A DNA stretch of 54,411 nucleotides from Glaciecola sp. UBA2563 (GTDB lineage: Bacteria > Pseudomonadota > Gammaproteobacteria > Enterobacterales > Alteromonadaceae): assembly GCA_002340325.1 (NCBI GenBank), contig DDLV01000168.1:1-54411 (forward strand), written 5' to 3'. A program made the position numbers and the translations under genes. This document shows positions 15,364-23,835 of this stretch, one piece after another (position 1 is the stretch's first letter; each line of letters begins with the position of its first letter). Under the pieces are notes generated by a model that worked only from the letters and a program-made list of their open reading frames with translations, was not told the DNA's origin and made no database searches.

Positions 15364-16719
15364 ATGATGCATAAGCTGTCAGCACGAGCCTTACGTCCAA
15401 GCGCGGCATTACTGTTTGGTATTATCTTCAGTTATGCTGTGGTAGCACAAGAACTCCCTAACAATTTTGAAACAGAAGAAGGCTATACGCTTGGCTATCC
15501 AGCGAACCATGCTGTTGGGGGTGGCTTTGGGGCATATAGCATTACAAACAACGCAGGTGATACATACACCTTCACTTTCGGCAGTGGCGTTGCTATCGAA
15601 TCCTCTATAGAGATAAATACGGCTGAAGATGTATTAGCACAACTTAAAGTTCTTCTTAGCTTTGTTGGTTTAGAGGTATTAGAAACTAACGACATTATGC
15701 TTGGTGATACCCCCGCCATTGTCGCGCGCACGTCCGGCATGATAAGTGACCAATTCTATATCCTCTATAAGCTACCTGATGGAACGGGCGCATGGACACA
15801 AATCTCATCCAGAGCGAATGATGTTAATGATTTGCTTGACACAGGTATTGCTATCGCAGCGAGTACCGTAGGCACGACAGGCACTTTAGCAGAAACTGAC
15901 GGCACCGACGAGCTTCCTGTCATTGATGTCGAAAATGCCATTATCAACTTACCTATTGGCGTCAGCTTTAATTATCCTGAAGAGGCGAACTTAGCACTTC
16001 CTGCACCAGATGATGACACTAAATTTGATAATCAAGTCATGTTATCTTCGATAATGGAACCTGGAACCTATACAGTAGATTTTACCCAAAATTCGAAAAG
16101 TGATGAGATTGAAAACATCAACCAGGTTGCCACGCGAAATGGAGGCACACCTTCAGAAAACGTGGTCAAGGAAGTAATCTCCGTTAATGACAATCAATAT
16201 ACAGCTTATATCATGACGGTTAATAACATATATCGTGTTGTTATCTTGCAAGAAGTCGTCCCGGACTCAGTTGTCGTGATTAGCGGACAAGCGATTGGCG
16301 ACTTCGAACCTGAACAACTAAAACTTATACTTGAACGAACTGCTCTTATAGCAAGTACCGTGCGCCTTCGCGATGCGTTTATAGCAGAAATCGATAACGT
16401 CCCAACTATGATCGAGTCGGTGAGCTGTAGCGCTGAAACAACCTTCTATCTCAGTACAGAAAAACCTGCCATTGCGCTAAATTGCCCTGCCAACTGCATT
16501 GATGGATTTGTCGCAGGTACCGATGTTTATGTTGGCGATGCAGCGCTGTGTGTTGCCGCAATACATGCAGGCGTTAGCACTATTGAGGGGGGTGGCTCGT
16601 TCATCGTACGTCGTGCGGACGGAAAGGCAAATTATGTCGGCAGCTCTCGAAATGGTATTCAATCCATCGATTTCGCAGGATATGATTTCAGTATCATCTT
16701 CAAAGCTATCGAAGAATAA
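15364..16719 (+). CDS. Exported protein of unknown function
   Basis: A 451-residue protein. The ATG at 15364 (or the adjacent one at 15367) is preferred over 15325 because a purine-rich GAGAAGG lies upstream and the product then begins with a normal signal peptide (MMHKLSARALRP, hydrophobic core, cleavage near VVAQE). Two parts look distantly alike: LPNNFETEEGYTLGYPAN near the start and LPIGVSFNYPEEANLALP near residue 200. This suggests two related beta-rich lobes. Near the C terminus four Cys occur (SCSAE, LNCPANC, ALCVAA) that could form disulfides in the periplasm. No known family is recognised. It is the first of two sizeable exported unknowns between the cox and moeA genes. Confidence 0.75.
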   Translation: MMHKLSARALRPSAALLFGIIFSYAVVAQELPNNFETEEGYTLGYPANHAVGGGFGAYSITNNAGDTYTFTFGSGVAIESSIEINTAEDVLAQLKVLLSFVGLEVLETNDIMLGDTPAIVARTSGMISDQFYILYKLPDGTGAWTQISSRANDVNDLLDTGIAIAASTVGTTGTLAETDGTDELPVIDVENAIINLPIGVSFNYPEEANLALPAPDDDTKFDNQVMLSSIMEPGTYTVDFTQNSKSDEIENINQVATRNGGTPSENVVKEVISVNDNQYTAYIMTVNNIYRVVILQEVVPDSVVVISGQAIGDFEPEQLKLILERTALIASTVRLRDAFIAEIDNVPTMIESVSCSAETTFYLSTEKPAIALNCPANCIDGFVAGTDVYVGDAALCVAAIHAGVSTIEGGGSFIVRRADGKANYVGSSRNGIQSIDFAGYDFSIIFKAIEE

Positions 16720-16789
16720 AGTTTCTGAGATAAGATAAAATTACAGGCCAGTAGAGCTCTTTATTCGAAAAACAGGGAATTAGAAAAAT

Positions 16790-18001
16790 ATGCAAAAGGT
16801 ACTAGTCAGCATCGTTTTACTCATCGTTTGTATTTATTGTGATGCCAAGACACCAGAATATGTAGAAAGAGAAAAACGCTTTCTTAGCCTTTGCGAGACG
16901 CTTGATAGGCCCAACATTGATTGTAGTTGTGTTGCACGCTCACACGCTACTTATTCGCATTTGAGTCCATCTCCTGTATATGAAGAGTACCTATTCGAGC
17001 GATACAAACAAAATATTGGATTACCCAATATAGCTGACCAGACGTTTCAGAATTACGCAACCGGACGCGACCAGCAAACCGTTCAAATTGAAATGTATAA
17101 CGCATTTTCGGAGTATGAGAGCCATGACCCTTTTGTAAATGAAGTAGATGGCTGCGTTATCCCCGATGCTCCTCCCGTTGTGTTGGCGGATTTGCCTGAT
17201 AAGCCAATCTATGATGAAGTTTATCAGCATCGCGTCAATAGCAGCGGGACAGAGCGATATGAGCAATGTGTCTTGGTCGAAACGTCGAAAATACTTACTC
17301 CCCAAGAACTCGCCCTTATACATTTTGTTTATCATCGCTCAGTTGGCGAGAACATGATTCAAAACAGACTTGGTGTATCGCTGGAGGATGCTCAAATACT
17401 CGCGCAAACAGCGAATGCGAAATATCAACGCTATGCGGAAAACACGTTAGAGCCTGGTAACTACTGTATGGCAATGCTTCGAGCAGAAGAACTTTCATCA
17501 GGAAGTATTATCCAGCGATATGCGAGGAGCGAAAGCGACCGTCAGGGTGCACCTATTGGTTTGGAAAGTATTGACATATCTCAGCCACGCCCCGAAATAG
17601 TTGACCAATTTGGCGCATTGCAAGCAGAAATTGAACAGGAAGTATTACAAATTCAGGAAGAGCAAAGCAGACAGCCATCGCTATCTGAAGTTAAAAATGA
17701 GATGGAGCAATCAAAAGAACTCAAGCAAGCGACTGCCCTTAAAGAAGCTAAGCCGATGAGTGCAAGCGAAAGCTTAATTGCTAAAGGGTGCAATGGCGCT
17801 GGTTATTCAAACGAATTCTGTGAATGTTTCGTCAGTGCGTTTATTGATGAAATGGGTGAGGACAAGGGAGCTGTTGCACTGCCAATTATTGCTGATGGGA
17901 TTAGTGACGCACAAAAGATGTCTCTAATGAAATCTATCGATCAAACGAGCTATATGCAGGATATGATGCAGGCGCAAAATATCGTGTCTCGCTGTGAATG
18001 A
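16790..18001 (+). CDS. Exported Cys-containing protein of unknown function
   Basis: A 403-residue protein with a signal peptide (MQKVLVSIVLLIVCIYCDA). Cys pairs recur in the mature part (LCETLDRPNIDCSC near the start; GCNGAGYSNEFCECF near the end). The first and last blocks share a pattern, C...(D/E)xCxCV/F, so the protein may have two copies of one small disulfide domain. These are separated by a Gln/Glu-rich, probably coiled linker (EIEQEVLQIQEEQSRQ, NEMEQSKELKQATALKEAK). The function is unknown. The gene lies 70 bases after the previous exported protein and ends 42 bases before the moeA start, so it may be co-transcribed with either. Confidence 0.72.
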   Translation: MQKVLVSIVLLIVCIYCDAKTPEYVEREKRFLSLCETLDRPNIDCSCVARSHATYSHLSPSPVYEEYLFERYKQNIGLPNIADQTFQNYATGRDQQTVQIEMYNAFSEYESHDPFVNEVDGCVIPDAPPVVLADLPDKPIYDEVYQHRVNSSGTERYEQCVLVETSKILTPQELALIHFVYHRSVGENMIQNRLGVSLEDAQILAQTANAKYQRYAENTLEPGNYCMAMLRAEELSSGSIIQRYARSESDRQGAPIGLESIDISQPRPEIVDQFGALQAEIEQEVLQIQEEQSRQPSLSEVKNEMEQSKELKQATALKEAKPMSASESLIAKGCNGAGYSNEFCECFVSAFIDEMGEDKGAVALPIIADGISDAQKMSLMKSIDQTSYMQDMMQAQNIVSRCE

Positions 18002-18043
18002 CCTAATTTGGCAGTGACATCAATATTGAGGGCTGGAATTTTA

Positions 18044-19291
18044 ATGCAAGATTTCTGTTACAAACCAGGTATGACGTCGCTAGAAGAAGCCATTGCGGCA
18101 ATGAAACTGACGATTGAGCACAATCAAAAGCCGTTGAGCGCGCAAACAATTCCATTGTTTGATGCCGTCGACCGTGTGCTTGCAGAAGATATTACCTCAC
18201 TTGTTGATGTCCCACCTTGTGATAATTCAGCCATGGACGGATATGCATTAAGAGCTTCTGATCTTTTAGACAATGACTCACTGACCCTGCAAGGGACTGT
18301 GCTTGCCGGTCAAGTATTCGGAAGCTTGTTACAGCAAAAATACTGCATAAGAATTATGACAGGTGCCCCGATACCAGATGGCGCAGATACTGTCGTGATG
18401 CAGGAACAAGTATCCGTATCGGACGAGATAGTGTCATTTGTATCGGACCCAGTTACTGGTGCAAATATTCGAAGAAAAGGCGAAAGCATAGCTAAAGGTA
18501 GCACAGTGCTTAGCGCTGGTATTCGCCTGCAAGCCTCAGACATTGCGTTACTTGCGTCCATTGGTATTGCAGAGGTCAGTGTATTCCGAAAGTTAAAAAT
18601 TGGTTTAATGGCAACTGGCGATGAGCTTATTGAACCGGGTAAGAGTCTACAACCAGGCCAGATTTACGAAAGCAATCGCGTGATGGTAAATGCGCTGCTA
18701 ACGCAGTTTGGCGTTGACTGCATAGATTTTGGCATCATTGTCGACGATTATGAAACTACCAAAACAGCATTTGAAGAAGCCAATAAGACCTGTGATGTCA
18801 TAATTACAAGCGGCGGCGTATCAGTGGGTGAAGCTGATTTTGTGAAAAGTGTTATCGATGAGCTGGGCGAATTGAATCTTTGGAAAATTGCCATAAAGCC
18901 CGGGAAACCTTTCGCCTTTGGAAAACTATCGAATGCATGGGTATTTGGCTTACCTGGCAATCCTGTCTCATCATACGTTACATGTCAGCAAATTGCGCTC
19001 CCACTCTTGATGCATATGCAACATGAACAAGGTACAGAACCACTTGTTATTTCTGCTGTCGCCGATGCCGATATAAGAAAGCGACCCGGGCGCAAAGACT
19101 TTCAGCGTGGGCGATATCGAATCGCAGAAGACGGTCGATATTTCGCAGTTTCAAATGGCCCTCAGGGCTCTGGCATCATGACATCATTTCAGAACGCAAA
19201 CTGTTATATCTTGCTGGATGCCCAGCAGGGAAAAGTGTGTGAAGGTGATGCGATAAACATACTTCCCTTTTCTCAGTTCGCGTCTAAATAG
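18044..19291 (+). CDS. moeA: MoeA, molybdopterin molybdenumtransferase
   Basis: A 415-residue enzyme that inserts molybdate into adenylylated molybdopterin to make molybdenum cofactor. Motifs: PPCDNSAMDGYALR, IMTGAPIPDGADTVV, ATGDELIEPG, TSGGVSVGEADFVK and FGLPGNPVSSYVT. The domain order (MoeA N-terminal domain, then the MoCF-binding domain, then the C-terminal beta domain) and the length are normal. The ATG at 18044 is chosen over the TTG at 18008 because the extension is not conserved in style and overlaps the upstream spacer. It supplies Mo cofactor for the CO dehydrogenase encoded nearby, although it may serve all molybdoenzymes of the cell. Confidence 0.94.
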   Translation: MQDFCYKPGMTSLEEAIAAMKLTIEHNQKPLSAQTIPLFDAVDRVLAEDITSLVDVPPCDNSAMDGYALRASDLLDNDSLTLQGTVLAGQVFGSLLQQKYCIRIMTGAPIPDGADTVVMQEQVSVSDEIVSFVSDPVTGANIRRKGESIAKGSTVLSAGIRLQASDIALLASIGIAEVSVFRKLKIGLMATGDELIEPGKSLQPGQIYESNRVMVNALLTQFGVDCIDFGIIVDDYETTKTAFEEANKTCDVIITSGGVSVGEADFVKSVIDELGELNLWKIAIKPGKPFAFGKLSNAWVFGLPGNPVSSYVTCQQIALPLLMHMQHEQGTEPLVISAVADADIRKRPGRKDFQRGRYRIAEDGRYFAVSNGPQGSGIMTSFQNANCYILLDAQQGKVCEGDAINILPFSQFASK

Positions 19292-19474
19292 TTAATCGTA
19301 CAAAACTATCTTTAAAGCACTTATATGTAAATTTTTTGTTAACATTCATGATCTAGGAGTCGTTTTCTCTGCTATATATTAGAGTGTGTTTGGATTTAGC
19401 AACAAATCTCCATATACTGAACGCTACGGGTATTCACTTTGTAAGCAACATAAAGTGTATTCGTAATACTATAA

Positions 19475-19621
19475 ATACTCCGAGCCTACTACCCTAACCG
19501 AGTGCATAACTCATATGGATAATAGGCCGCAGCACTCAAATATCATGAGGGCTGCCAGGGTTGGAAGAGAAATTAACCAGCCTCCCGTAAACATGTCTCA
19601 GCTGGTTTGATAGACATGTTT
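19475..19621 (+). ncRNA. Probable Moco riboswitch in the moaA leader
   Basis: The leader of moaA carries what I recognise as the Moco RNA motif. A nested hairpin has GAGG (19547-19550) then CT paired with AGCCTC (19579-19584), and inside it GGTT paired with AACC (19575-19578). Upstream, GAGTGC (19500-19505) pairs with GCACTC (19532-19537), and CTCCGAGCC leads in. Downstream, AAACATGTCT (19589-19598) pairs with AGACATGTTT (19612-19621) just before the moaA ribosome binding site. GCTGGTT (19601-19607) could instead pair with AACCAGC (19575-19581), which would break the aptamer: a plausible expression platform. The preceding 19292-19474 is AT-rich and probably holds the promoter. Identification is from memory of the motif, not a search. 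Confidence 0.7.
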
Positions 19622-19646
19622 TAATTTGGAAAGGTGTAAAAATCAA

Positions 19647-20615
19647 ATGTTAGAAGATAAATTTGGACGGCGCTTTCATTATTTGCGCATGTCGATCACG
19701 GATGTGTGTAACTTCCGCTGTAACTATTGTTTACCTGATGGTTATAAAGCGGATGGAGAACGGTCTTTTCTCAATGTTGATGAATTGTCTATCGTCGCCA
19801 AGGCATTCGCTTCTTTGGGCACATCTAAAATTAGGATCACCGGCGGCGAACCTTCCCTCAGAAAAGATCTGACAGATATTATCACACTATGCGCGAACAC
19901 AGATGGCATCAAACAGGTTGCCATGACCACAAACGGTTTTCGGTTGGAACGTGATGTTGATCGTTGGCATCAGGCCGGATTGAACACGCTAAATATCAGT
20001 ATTGATAGCTTTGATCCTCATATGTTTGCAAGCATCACTGGTCATAACAAGCTTGAAACCATCTTAAGAGGAATCGACCGCGCGCTTGAACTCGGTATTA
20101 AGGTCAAGATAAATGCCGTTTTGTTACGACAATATAACGGCAGTGAAATGTCCAGGTTTTTAAAGTGGATTAAAGCAAAACCTGTCACTTTGCGATTTAT
20201 AGAGCTTATGCAAACAGGCGACAATGCTTCTTTTTTCGAAAAAAATCATGTATCTGGCGAGCCTATCAAGCAAGATCTTTTATCGCAAGGATGGGGGCAA
20301 GTCATTAGAGACAAAGCAGCAGGTCCTGCGCAGGAATTCCAGCACCCAGATTATGATGGTCGCATTGGTTTGATTATGCCCTACAGTAAAGACTTTTGTG
20401 CATCGTGCAATCGTTTGAGGATAAGCGCATTGGGAAAACTGCATTTATGTTTATTTGCAGAGATGGGAATTGATTTACGACCACATATGGCTTCGACTGA
20501 CCATTATGCATTGCGAGAAGCGCTTATTGCACATCTCGGAGATAAAGAGGCTACTCACTATCTTCATGAAGGCTATACCGGCGCTACAACCCACCTTGCT
20601 ATGCTTGGCGGCTGA
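19647..20615 (+). CDS. moaA: MoaA, GTP 3',8-cyclase (molybdopterin biosynthesis)
   Basis: A 322-residue radical SAM enzyme for the first step of molybdopterin synthesis. The SAM cluster motif is DVCNFRCNYCLPDG (CxxxCxxC). The second cluster is at FCASCNRLRISALGKLHLC (CxxC then Cys after 13). The protein ends in the conserved GlyGly (AMLGG). The ATG at 19647 is chosen over the TTG at 19626, which would place the start inside the leader RNA; GGAAAGG is 12 bases upstream. It is preceded by a probable Moco riboswitch, so its synthesis is likely repressed when molybdenum cofactor is plentiful. The other moa genes (moaB-E) are not in the window. Confidence 0.95.
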   Translation: MLEDKFGRRFHYLRMSITDVCNFRCNYCLPDGYKADGERSFLNVDELSIVAKAFASLGTSKIRITGGEPSLRKDLTDIITLCANTDGIKQVAMTTNGFRLERDVDRWHQAGLNTLNISIDSFDPHMFASITGHNKLETILRGIDRALELGIKVKINAVLLRQYNGSEMSRFLKWIKAKPVTLRFIELMQTGDNASFFEKNHVSGEPIKQDLLSQGWGQVIRDKAAGPAQEFQHPDYDGRIGLIMPYSKDFCASCNRLRISALGKLHLCLFAEMGIDLRPHMASTDHYALREALIAHLGDKEATHYLHEGYTGATTHLAMLGG

Positions 20616-20675
20616 TAGTCTGGTTGTTGCTTGTTAAACGGTTAGGCGGACATTTGACAATATTTGGATAACAAC

Positions 20676-21866
20676 ATGACTGATGACGTTGTGATTGTAG
20701 AAGCAAAACGAACACCCATTGGCGGTTTTTTAGGTGAATTATCTGAGGTGCCGTCAACAACCTTGGGTGCGCATGTCATAAGCACTTGCAAAGATGCGAT
20801 TCCAAGTACTCAAGTAGATGAAGTTATAATGGGGTGCGTACTACCAGCTGGACTTGGTCAAGCGCCTGCACGCCAAGCATCGTTGGGCGCTGACTTACCC
20901 ACGTCTGTCGGCGCCACTACTATCAACAAGGTCTGCGGCAGTGGCATGAAAGCCGTTATGCTAGCCAATGATTTAATTAAAGTAGGCTCAGCCAAGACCA
21001 TTATTGCAGGCGGCATGGAAAGTATGTCTGGTGCGCCTTATTTGCTGCCAAAAGCGAGAACCGGGTTTAGATTTGGTCACAAAAACACACTTGATCACAT
21101 GATGCTGGACGGCTTAGAGAACGCTTATGACGGTGTATCTATGGGGTGTTTCGCGCAAGCAATTGCCGATCAAGAGCAGTTCACAAGAGAACAGATGGAT
21201 GCGTTCGCTATTGCATCGTTATCAAAATCGCAACGCGCCAGTTCTGCAGGATATTTTGAATCAGAGATAGCGCCTTTGCGCGTCAAAACGAGGCGCAGCG
21301 ATAAGATAGTCAAGCAAGATGAAGGACCGCAAAACGCCAACATTGACAAAATACCTTTGTTAAAACCCGCCTTTAAAAAAGACGGCACCATCACCGCAGC
21401 AAATGCCAGCTCAATCTCCGACGGCGCCGCGGCGCTAGTCTTGATGTCGAGAGAGCACGCTATCGCGCAGAATTTAACGCCATTGGCAACGATCCGCGCT
21501 CATGCTACTAACGCATTAAAACCAGAAGAGTTTACTATAGCTCCCGTTGGTGCAATAGAAAACGTTATTAAAAAAGCAGGTTGGTCTATTGATAATATTG
21601 ATCTATTTGAAATAAATGAAGCATTCGCCGTTGTTACAATGTTGGCGATTAAAAATTTAAGAATACCAGAAGAACGCGTCAATATTCATGGCGGCGCATG
21701 CGCACTTGGCCATCCTATTGGCGCTTCAGGTGCTCGAATCATAGTCACACTCCTTCATGCTTTAACACGTACAGGCGGAAAAAGAGGCGTAGCGTCCCTT
21801 TGTATTGGTGGCGGGGAAGCCACCGCCATCGCTATCGAAATAAATAATGAGGGCGTGTTGACCTAA
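20676..21866 (+). CDS. Acetyl-CoA C-acetyltransferase (thiolase)
   Basis: A 396-residue thiolase. The acyl-accepting Cys87 is in NKVCGSGMKAVM, the active-site His346 in GGACALGHPIGASGAR, and the second Cys376 in SLCIGGGEATA; the NEAFA motif is present. This is the biosynthetic/acetoacetyl-CoA type by sequence style. The ATG at 20676 is preferred over the TTG at 20664. It follows moaA by 60 bases on the same strand and may be co-transcribed, although no functional link is obvious. Its stop codon overlaps that of the convergent small exported protein. Confidence 0.92.
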   Translation: MTDDVVIVEAKRTPIGGFLGELSEVPSTTLGAHVISTCKDAIPSTQVDEVIMGCVLPAGLGQAPARQASLGADLPTSVGATTINKVCGSGMKAVMLANDLIKVGSAKTIIAGGMESMSGAPYLLPKARTGFRFGHKNTLDHMMLDGLENAYDGVSMGCFAQAIADQEQFTREQMDAFAIASLSKSQRASSAGYFESEIAPLRVKTRRSDKIVKQDEGPQNANIDKIPLLKPAFKKDGTITAANASSISDGAAALVLMSREHAIAQNLTPLATIRAHATNALKPEEFTIAPVGAIENVIKKAGWSIDNIDLFEINEAFAVVTMLAIKNLRIPEERVNIHGGACALGHPIGASGARIIVTLLHALTRTGGKRGVASLCIGGGEATAIAIEINNEGVLT

Positions 21867-22240
21867 CCCTGTTCTAACTCATTTACTTTTTTCTCGTATT
21901 CTTTACATTCAGGTGTATTCAGTTCTTCATCAAACATTGCACAATTATCTTTAGCAATCGAGTCTATGCATGCATCTGCCGATTCAATGATGTCAGCATA
22001 GGTTTCGACAGCAGAATCAGGCATTTGAAACATCACGGCACACTGACTATCGATGGTTTGAATAATCATATCTTTCATCGAAGCAGGCATCTCCTCGCCT
22101 TCCATTTGCATAAGCGTGCATTTTTTCATAGTGTCACAGAATTTATCTAGCGTCTTTTGGATGTCGGTTTTTGCGCTAACGAAACCAGTGAATGAGATTG
22201 TTGTTAAGATTGCCAAGGTTGTAAGTAATTTTGACTTCAT
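21863..22240 (-). CDS. Small exported Cys-containing protein, unknown
   Basis: A 125-residue protein. The ATG at 22240 has AAGGAG 9 bases upstream and gives a clean signal peptide (MKSKLLTTLAILTTISFTGFVSA), so the in-frame extension to 22315 is rejected. The mature part is acidic and helical with six Cys (DKFCDTMKKC, SQCAV, DACIDSIAKDNC, PECKEY), likely in disulfides. Met-rich segments (TLMQMEGEEMPASMKDM) are notable. I do not recognise the family. It is convergent with the thiolase gene, sharing the last bases of both stop codons. Confidence 0.72.
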   Translation of the reverse strand: MKSKLLTTLAILTTISFTGFVSAKTDIQKTLDKFCDTMKKCTLMQMEGEEMPASMKDMIIQTIDSQCAVMFQMPDSAVETYADIIESADACIDSIAKDNCAMFDEELNTPECKEYEKKVNELEQG

Positions 22241-22378
22241 AGTAATACTCCTTAATGTTTTATTAAAGCGCCCAAAAACAGCACTAAAACGTTTATAACA
22301 CCCACTTTTACGCAAAAACGTCCTTTAATACAACGTTATTCAAACGCTGAGAAAGCATTAGTGGTATTTATTAGCATA

Positions 22379-23590
22379 TCACTTTTTAATATTATCAAGA
22401 CTATCCATATTATAGAGTTGCTTGAAATACGCTAGCCCTGCAGTCGTCACTGCAAAGGCAAATACACTTCCAACTAATATACTATTCACCGGCCCGATAA
22501 AAGTCGCAAGCGTGGCTGCTCTAAAATCACCAAGTTCATTCGATGACGCAATAAATATAGCATTAAGTGAGTTCACGCGCCCGCGAAGTTCATCTGGTGT
22601 TAGTATTTGCACAACAGCACTTCGGACAACAACACTAATCATATCCGCCCCGCCATAAATCAGTAGTGCAATCGCTAACATATATATGTTTTGGCTTAAA
22701 CCGACCATCAATATCGAGAAAGAAAACACATACAAGGCGATAAAAAGTGATTTACCAGGCTTTTTTAGAGAGCGTTTTCTGGACGATAGATAAAATCCAA
22801 CGACACTTGCGCCAATTGCTGGCATTGCTCTCAGTATACCTAAGGTTTCTGGGCCGGCATTAAGAATATCTGACACGATTACAGGCAGTAATACGAGTAC
22901 ACTGCCGAACATGACAATAAAAAGATCTAATGCGAGGCTGCCCAAAACTTGTTGATTTTTTCTAAGGTAAAACACCCCTCCTAGAAGCTCACTGATTGAA
23001 AAGTTTGTATCGTTGAGTAGTTTGATGTTTGGTAATAGTGTAAAGGAAATAATTGACAACAATGTAGCTGCTAATAATGTCCAATAAATTTGTAGGTCCA
23101 TCCACAGTAATAGCAATCCCCCAAAAAACGGTGCAGCAGCCAATGCAACATTCCATGACACACTGTAGATCGAAATTGCGCGACTCAAGTTGCGCGTTGA
23201 CACAATATTCGGAATGATTGATTGAATAGCTGGTGCGATGAACGCCCTGCCAATACTAAAGGTGAAAAGCGCACCAAAAAGCCACCATTTATTAAAATCA
23301 TCCATGCTCATTAAAAGGGCTATGGCAGCTATGGACATTCCCTGAAGTGCTGTTGATAGAAGAATAACTCTGCGTCTTGGATAATTATCTGCTACCCACC
23401 CTGTCACCAGAAATAGCGCTAGGATTGGTATAATTTGTGACAGGCTTATTAGTGCCAAATCAAACGCATTACCGGTTTTTTGATAAAGATGCCAAGCGAC
23501 TGAGAGCGCTAGCACGGACGCGTAAAATGTAGAAACTATGCGTCCTAATAGCAAGCCAATAAATGCTTTTGAAAACAATGCATCGTTCAT
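22379..23590 (-). CDS. Major facilitator superfamily exporter (EntS-like)
   Basis: A 403-residue membrane protein with about twelve predicted transmembrane segments. It starts in MFS_3/EntS style (FIGLLLGRIVSTFYASVLALSVAWHLYQKTGNAFDLALI). The loop 2-3 signature is VADNYPRRRVILLS, and the half-way repeat appears as YLSSRKRSLKKPGKSL. This group exports small molecules such as siderophores, drugs or metabolites; the substrate cannot be told. It is a single gene, apparently with its own promoter in the 245-base gap upstream. Confidence 0.85.
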   Translation of the reverse strand: MNDALFSKAFIGLLLGRIVSTFYASVLALSVAWHLYQKTGNAFDLALISLSQIIPILALFLVTGWVADNYPRRRVILLSTALQGMSIAAIALLMSMDDFNKWWLFGALFTFSIGRAFIAPAIQSIIPNIVSTRNLSRAISIYSVSWNVALAAAPFFGGLLLLWMDLQIYWTLLAATLLSIISFTLLPNIKLLNDTNFSISELLGGVFYLRKNQQVLGSLALDLFIVMFGSVLVLLPVIVSDILNAGPETLGILRAMPAIGASVVGFYLSSRKRSLKKPGKSLFIALYVFSFSILMVGLSQNIYMLAIALLIYGGADMISVVVRSAVVQILTPDELRGRVNSLNAIFIASSNELGDFRAATLATFIGPVNSILVGSVFAFAVTTAGLAYFKQLYNMDSLDNIKK

Positions 23591-23716
23591 TCGAAAGTTC
23601 GCTTAATCTAAGAAGTGCTATTTATGTTGAATTGTATTCTTTTAAGACTACTTCAACGCGAAACGGTATTTGACTGATGTGGGCCAGGCATATGGGGTTG
23701 ATGCGCCTAAAGCAAT

Positions 23717-23737
23717 ATTTGCTATGTTATAGCAAAT
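23717..23737. promoter_or_regulatory. 21-base palindrome upstream of the M20 gene
   Basis: ATTTGCTAT (23717-23725) and ATAGCAAAT (23729-23737) form a perfect inverted repeat with a 3-base centre. It lies in the 245-base gap between the divergent MFS and M20 genes, 99 bases before the M20 start. Its form fits a dimeric repressor operator that might control either gene. The rest of the gap shows only AT-rich promoter-like DNA. Confidence 0.5.
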
Positions 23738-23835
23738 CAATATTACAGTTTATGCCAACGGTCATACGATAATTGTATCTATAATTTGTGTTTTTTAAAT
23801 CAATAAATGTTTGCGAGATACCATTAGGCTAATAA

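Noticed and set aside
19404..19423. AAATCTCCAT(G)ATACTGA shared between the moaA leader and the region at 43-60
   Set aside because: Only about 18 bases match with one indel, and the repeat arms are absent from the moaA leader; it may be a remnant, but I cannot separate it from chance.
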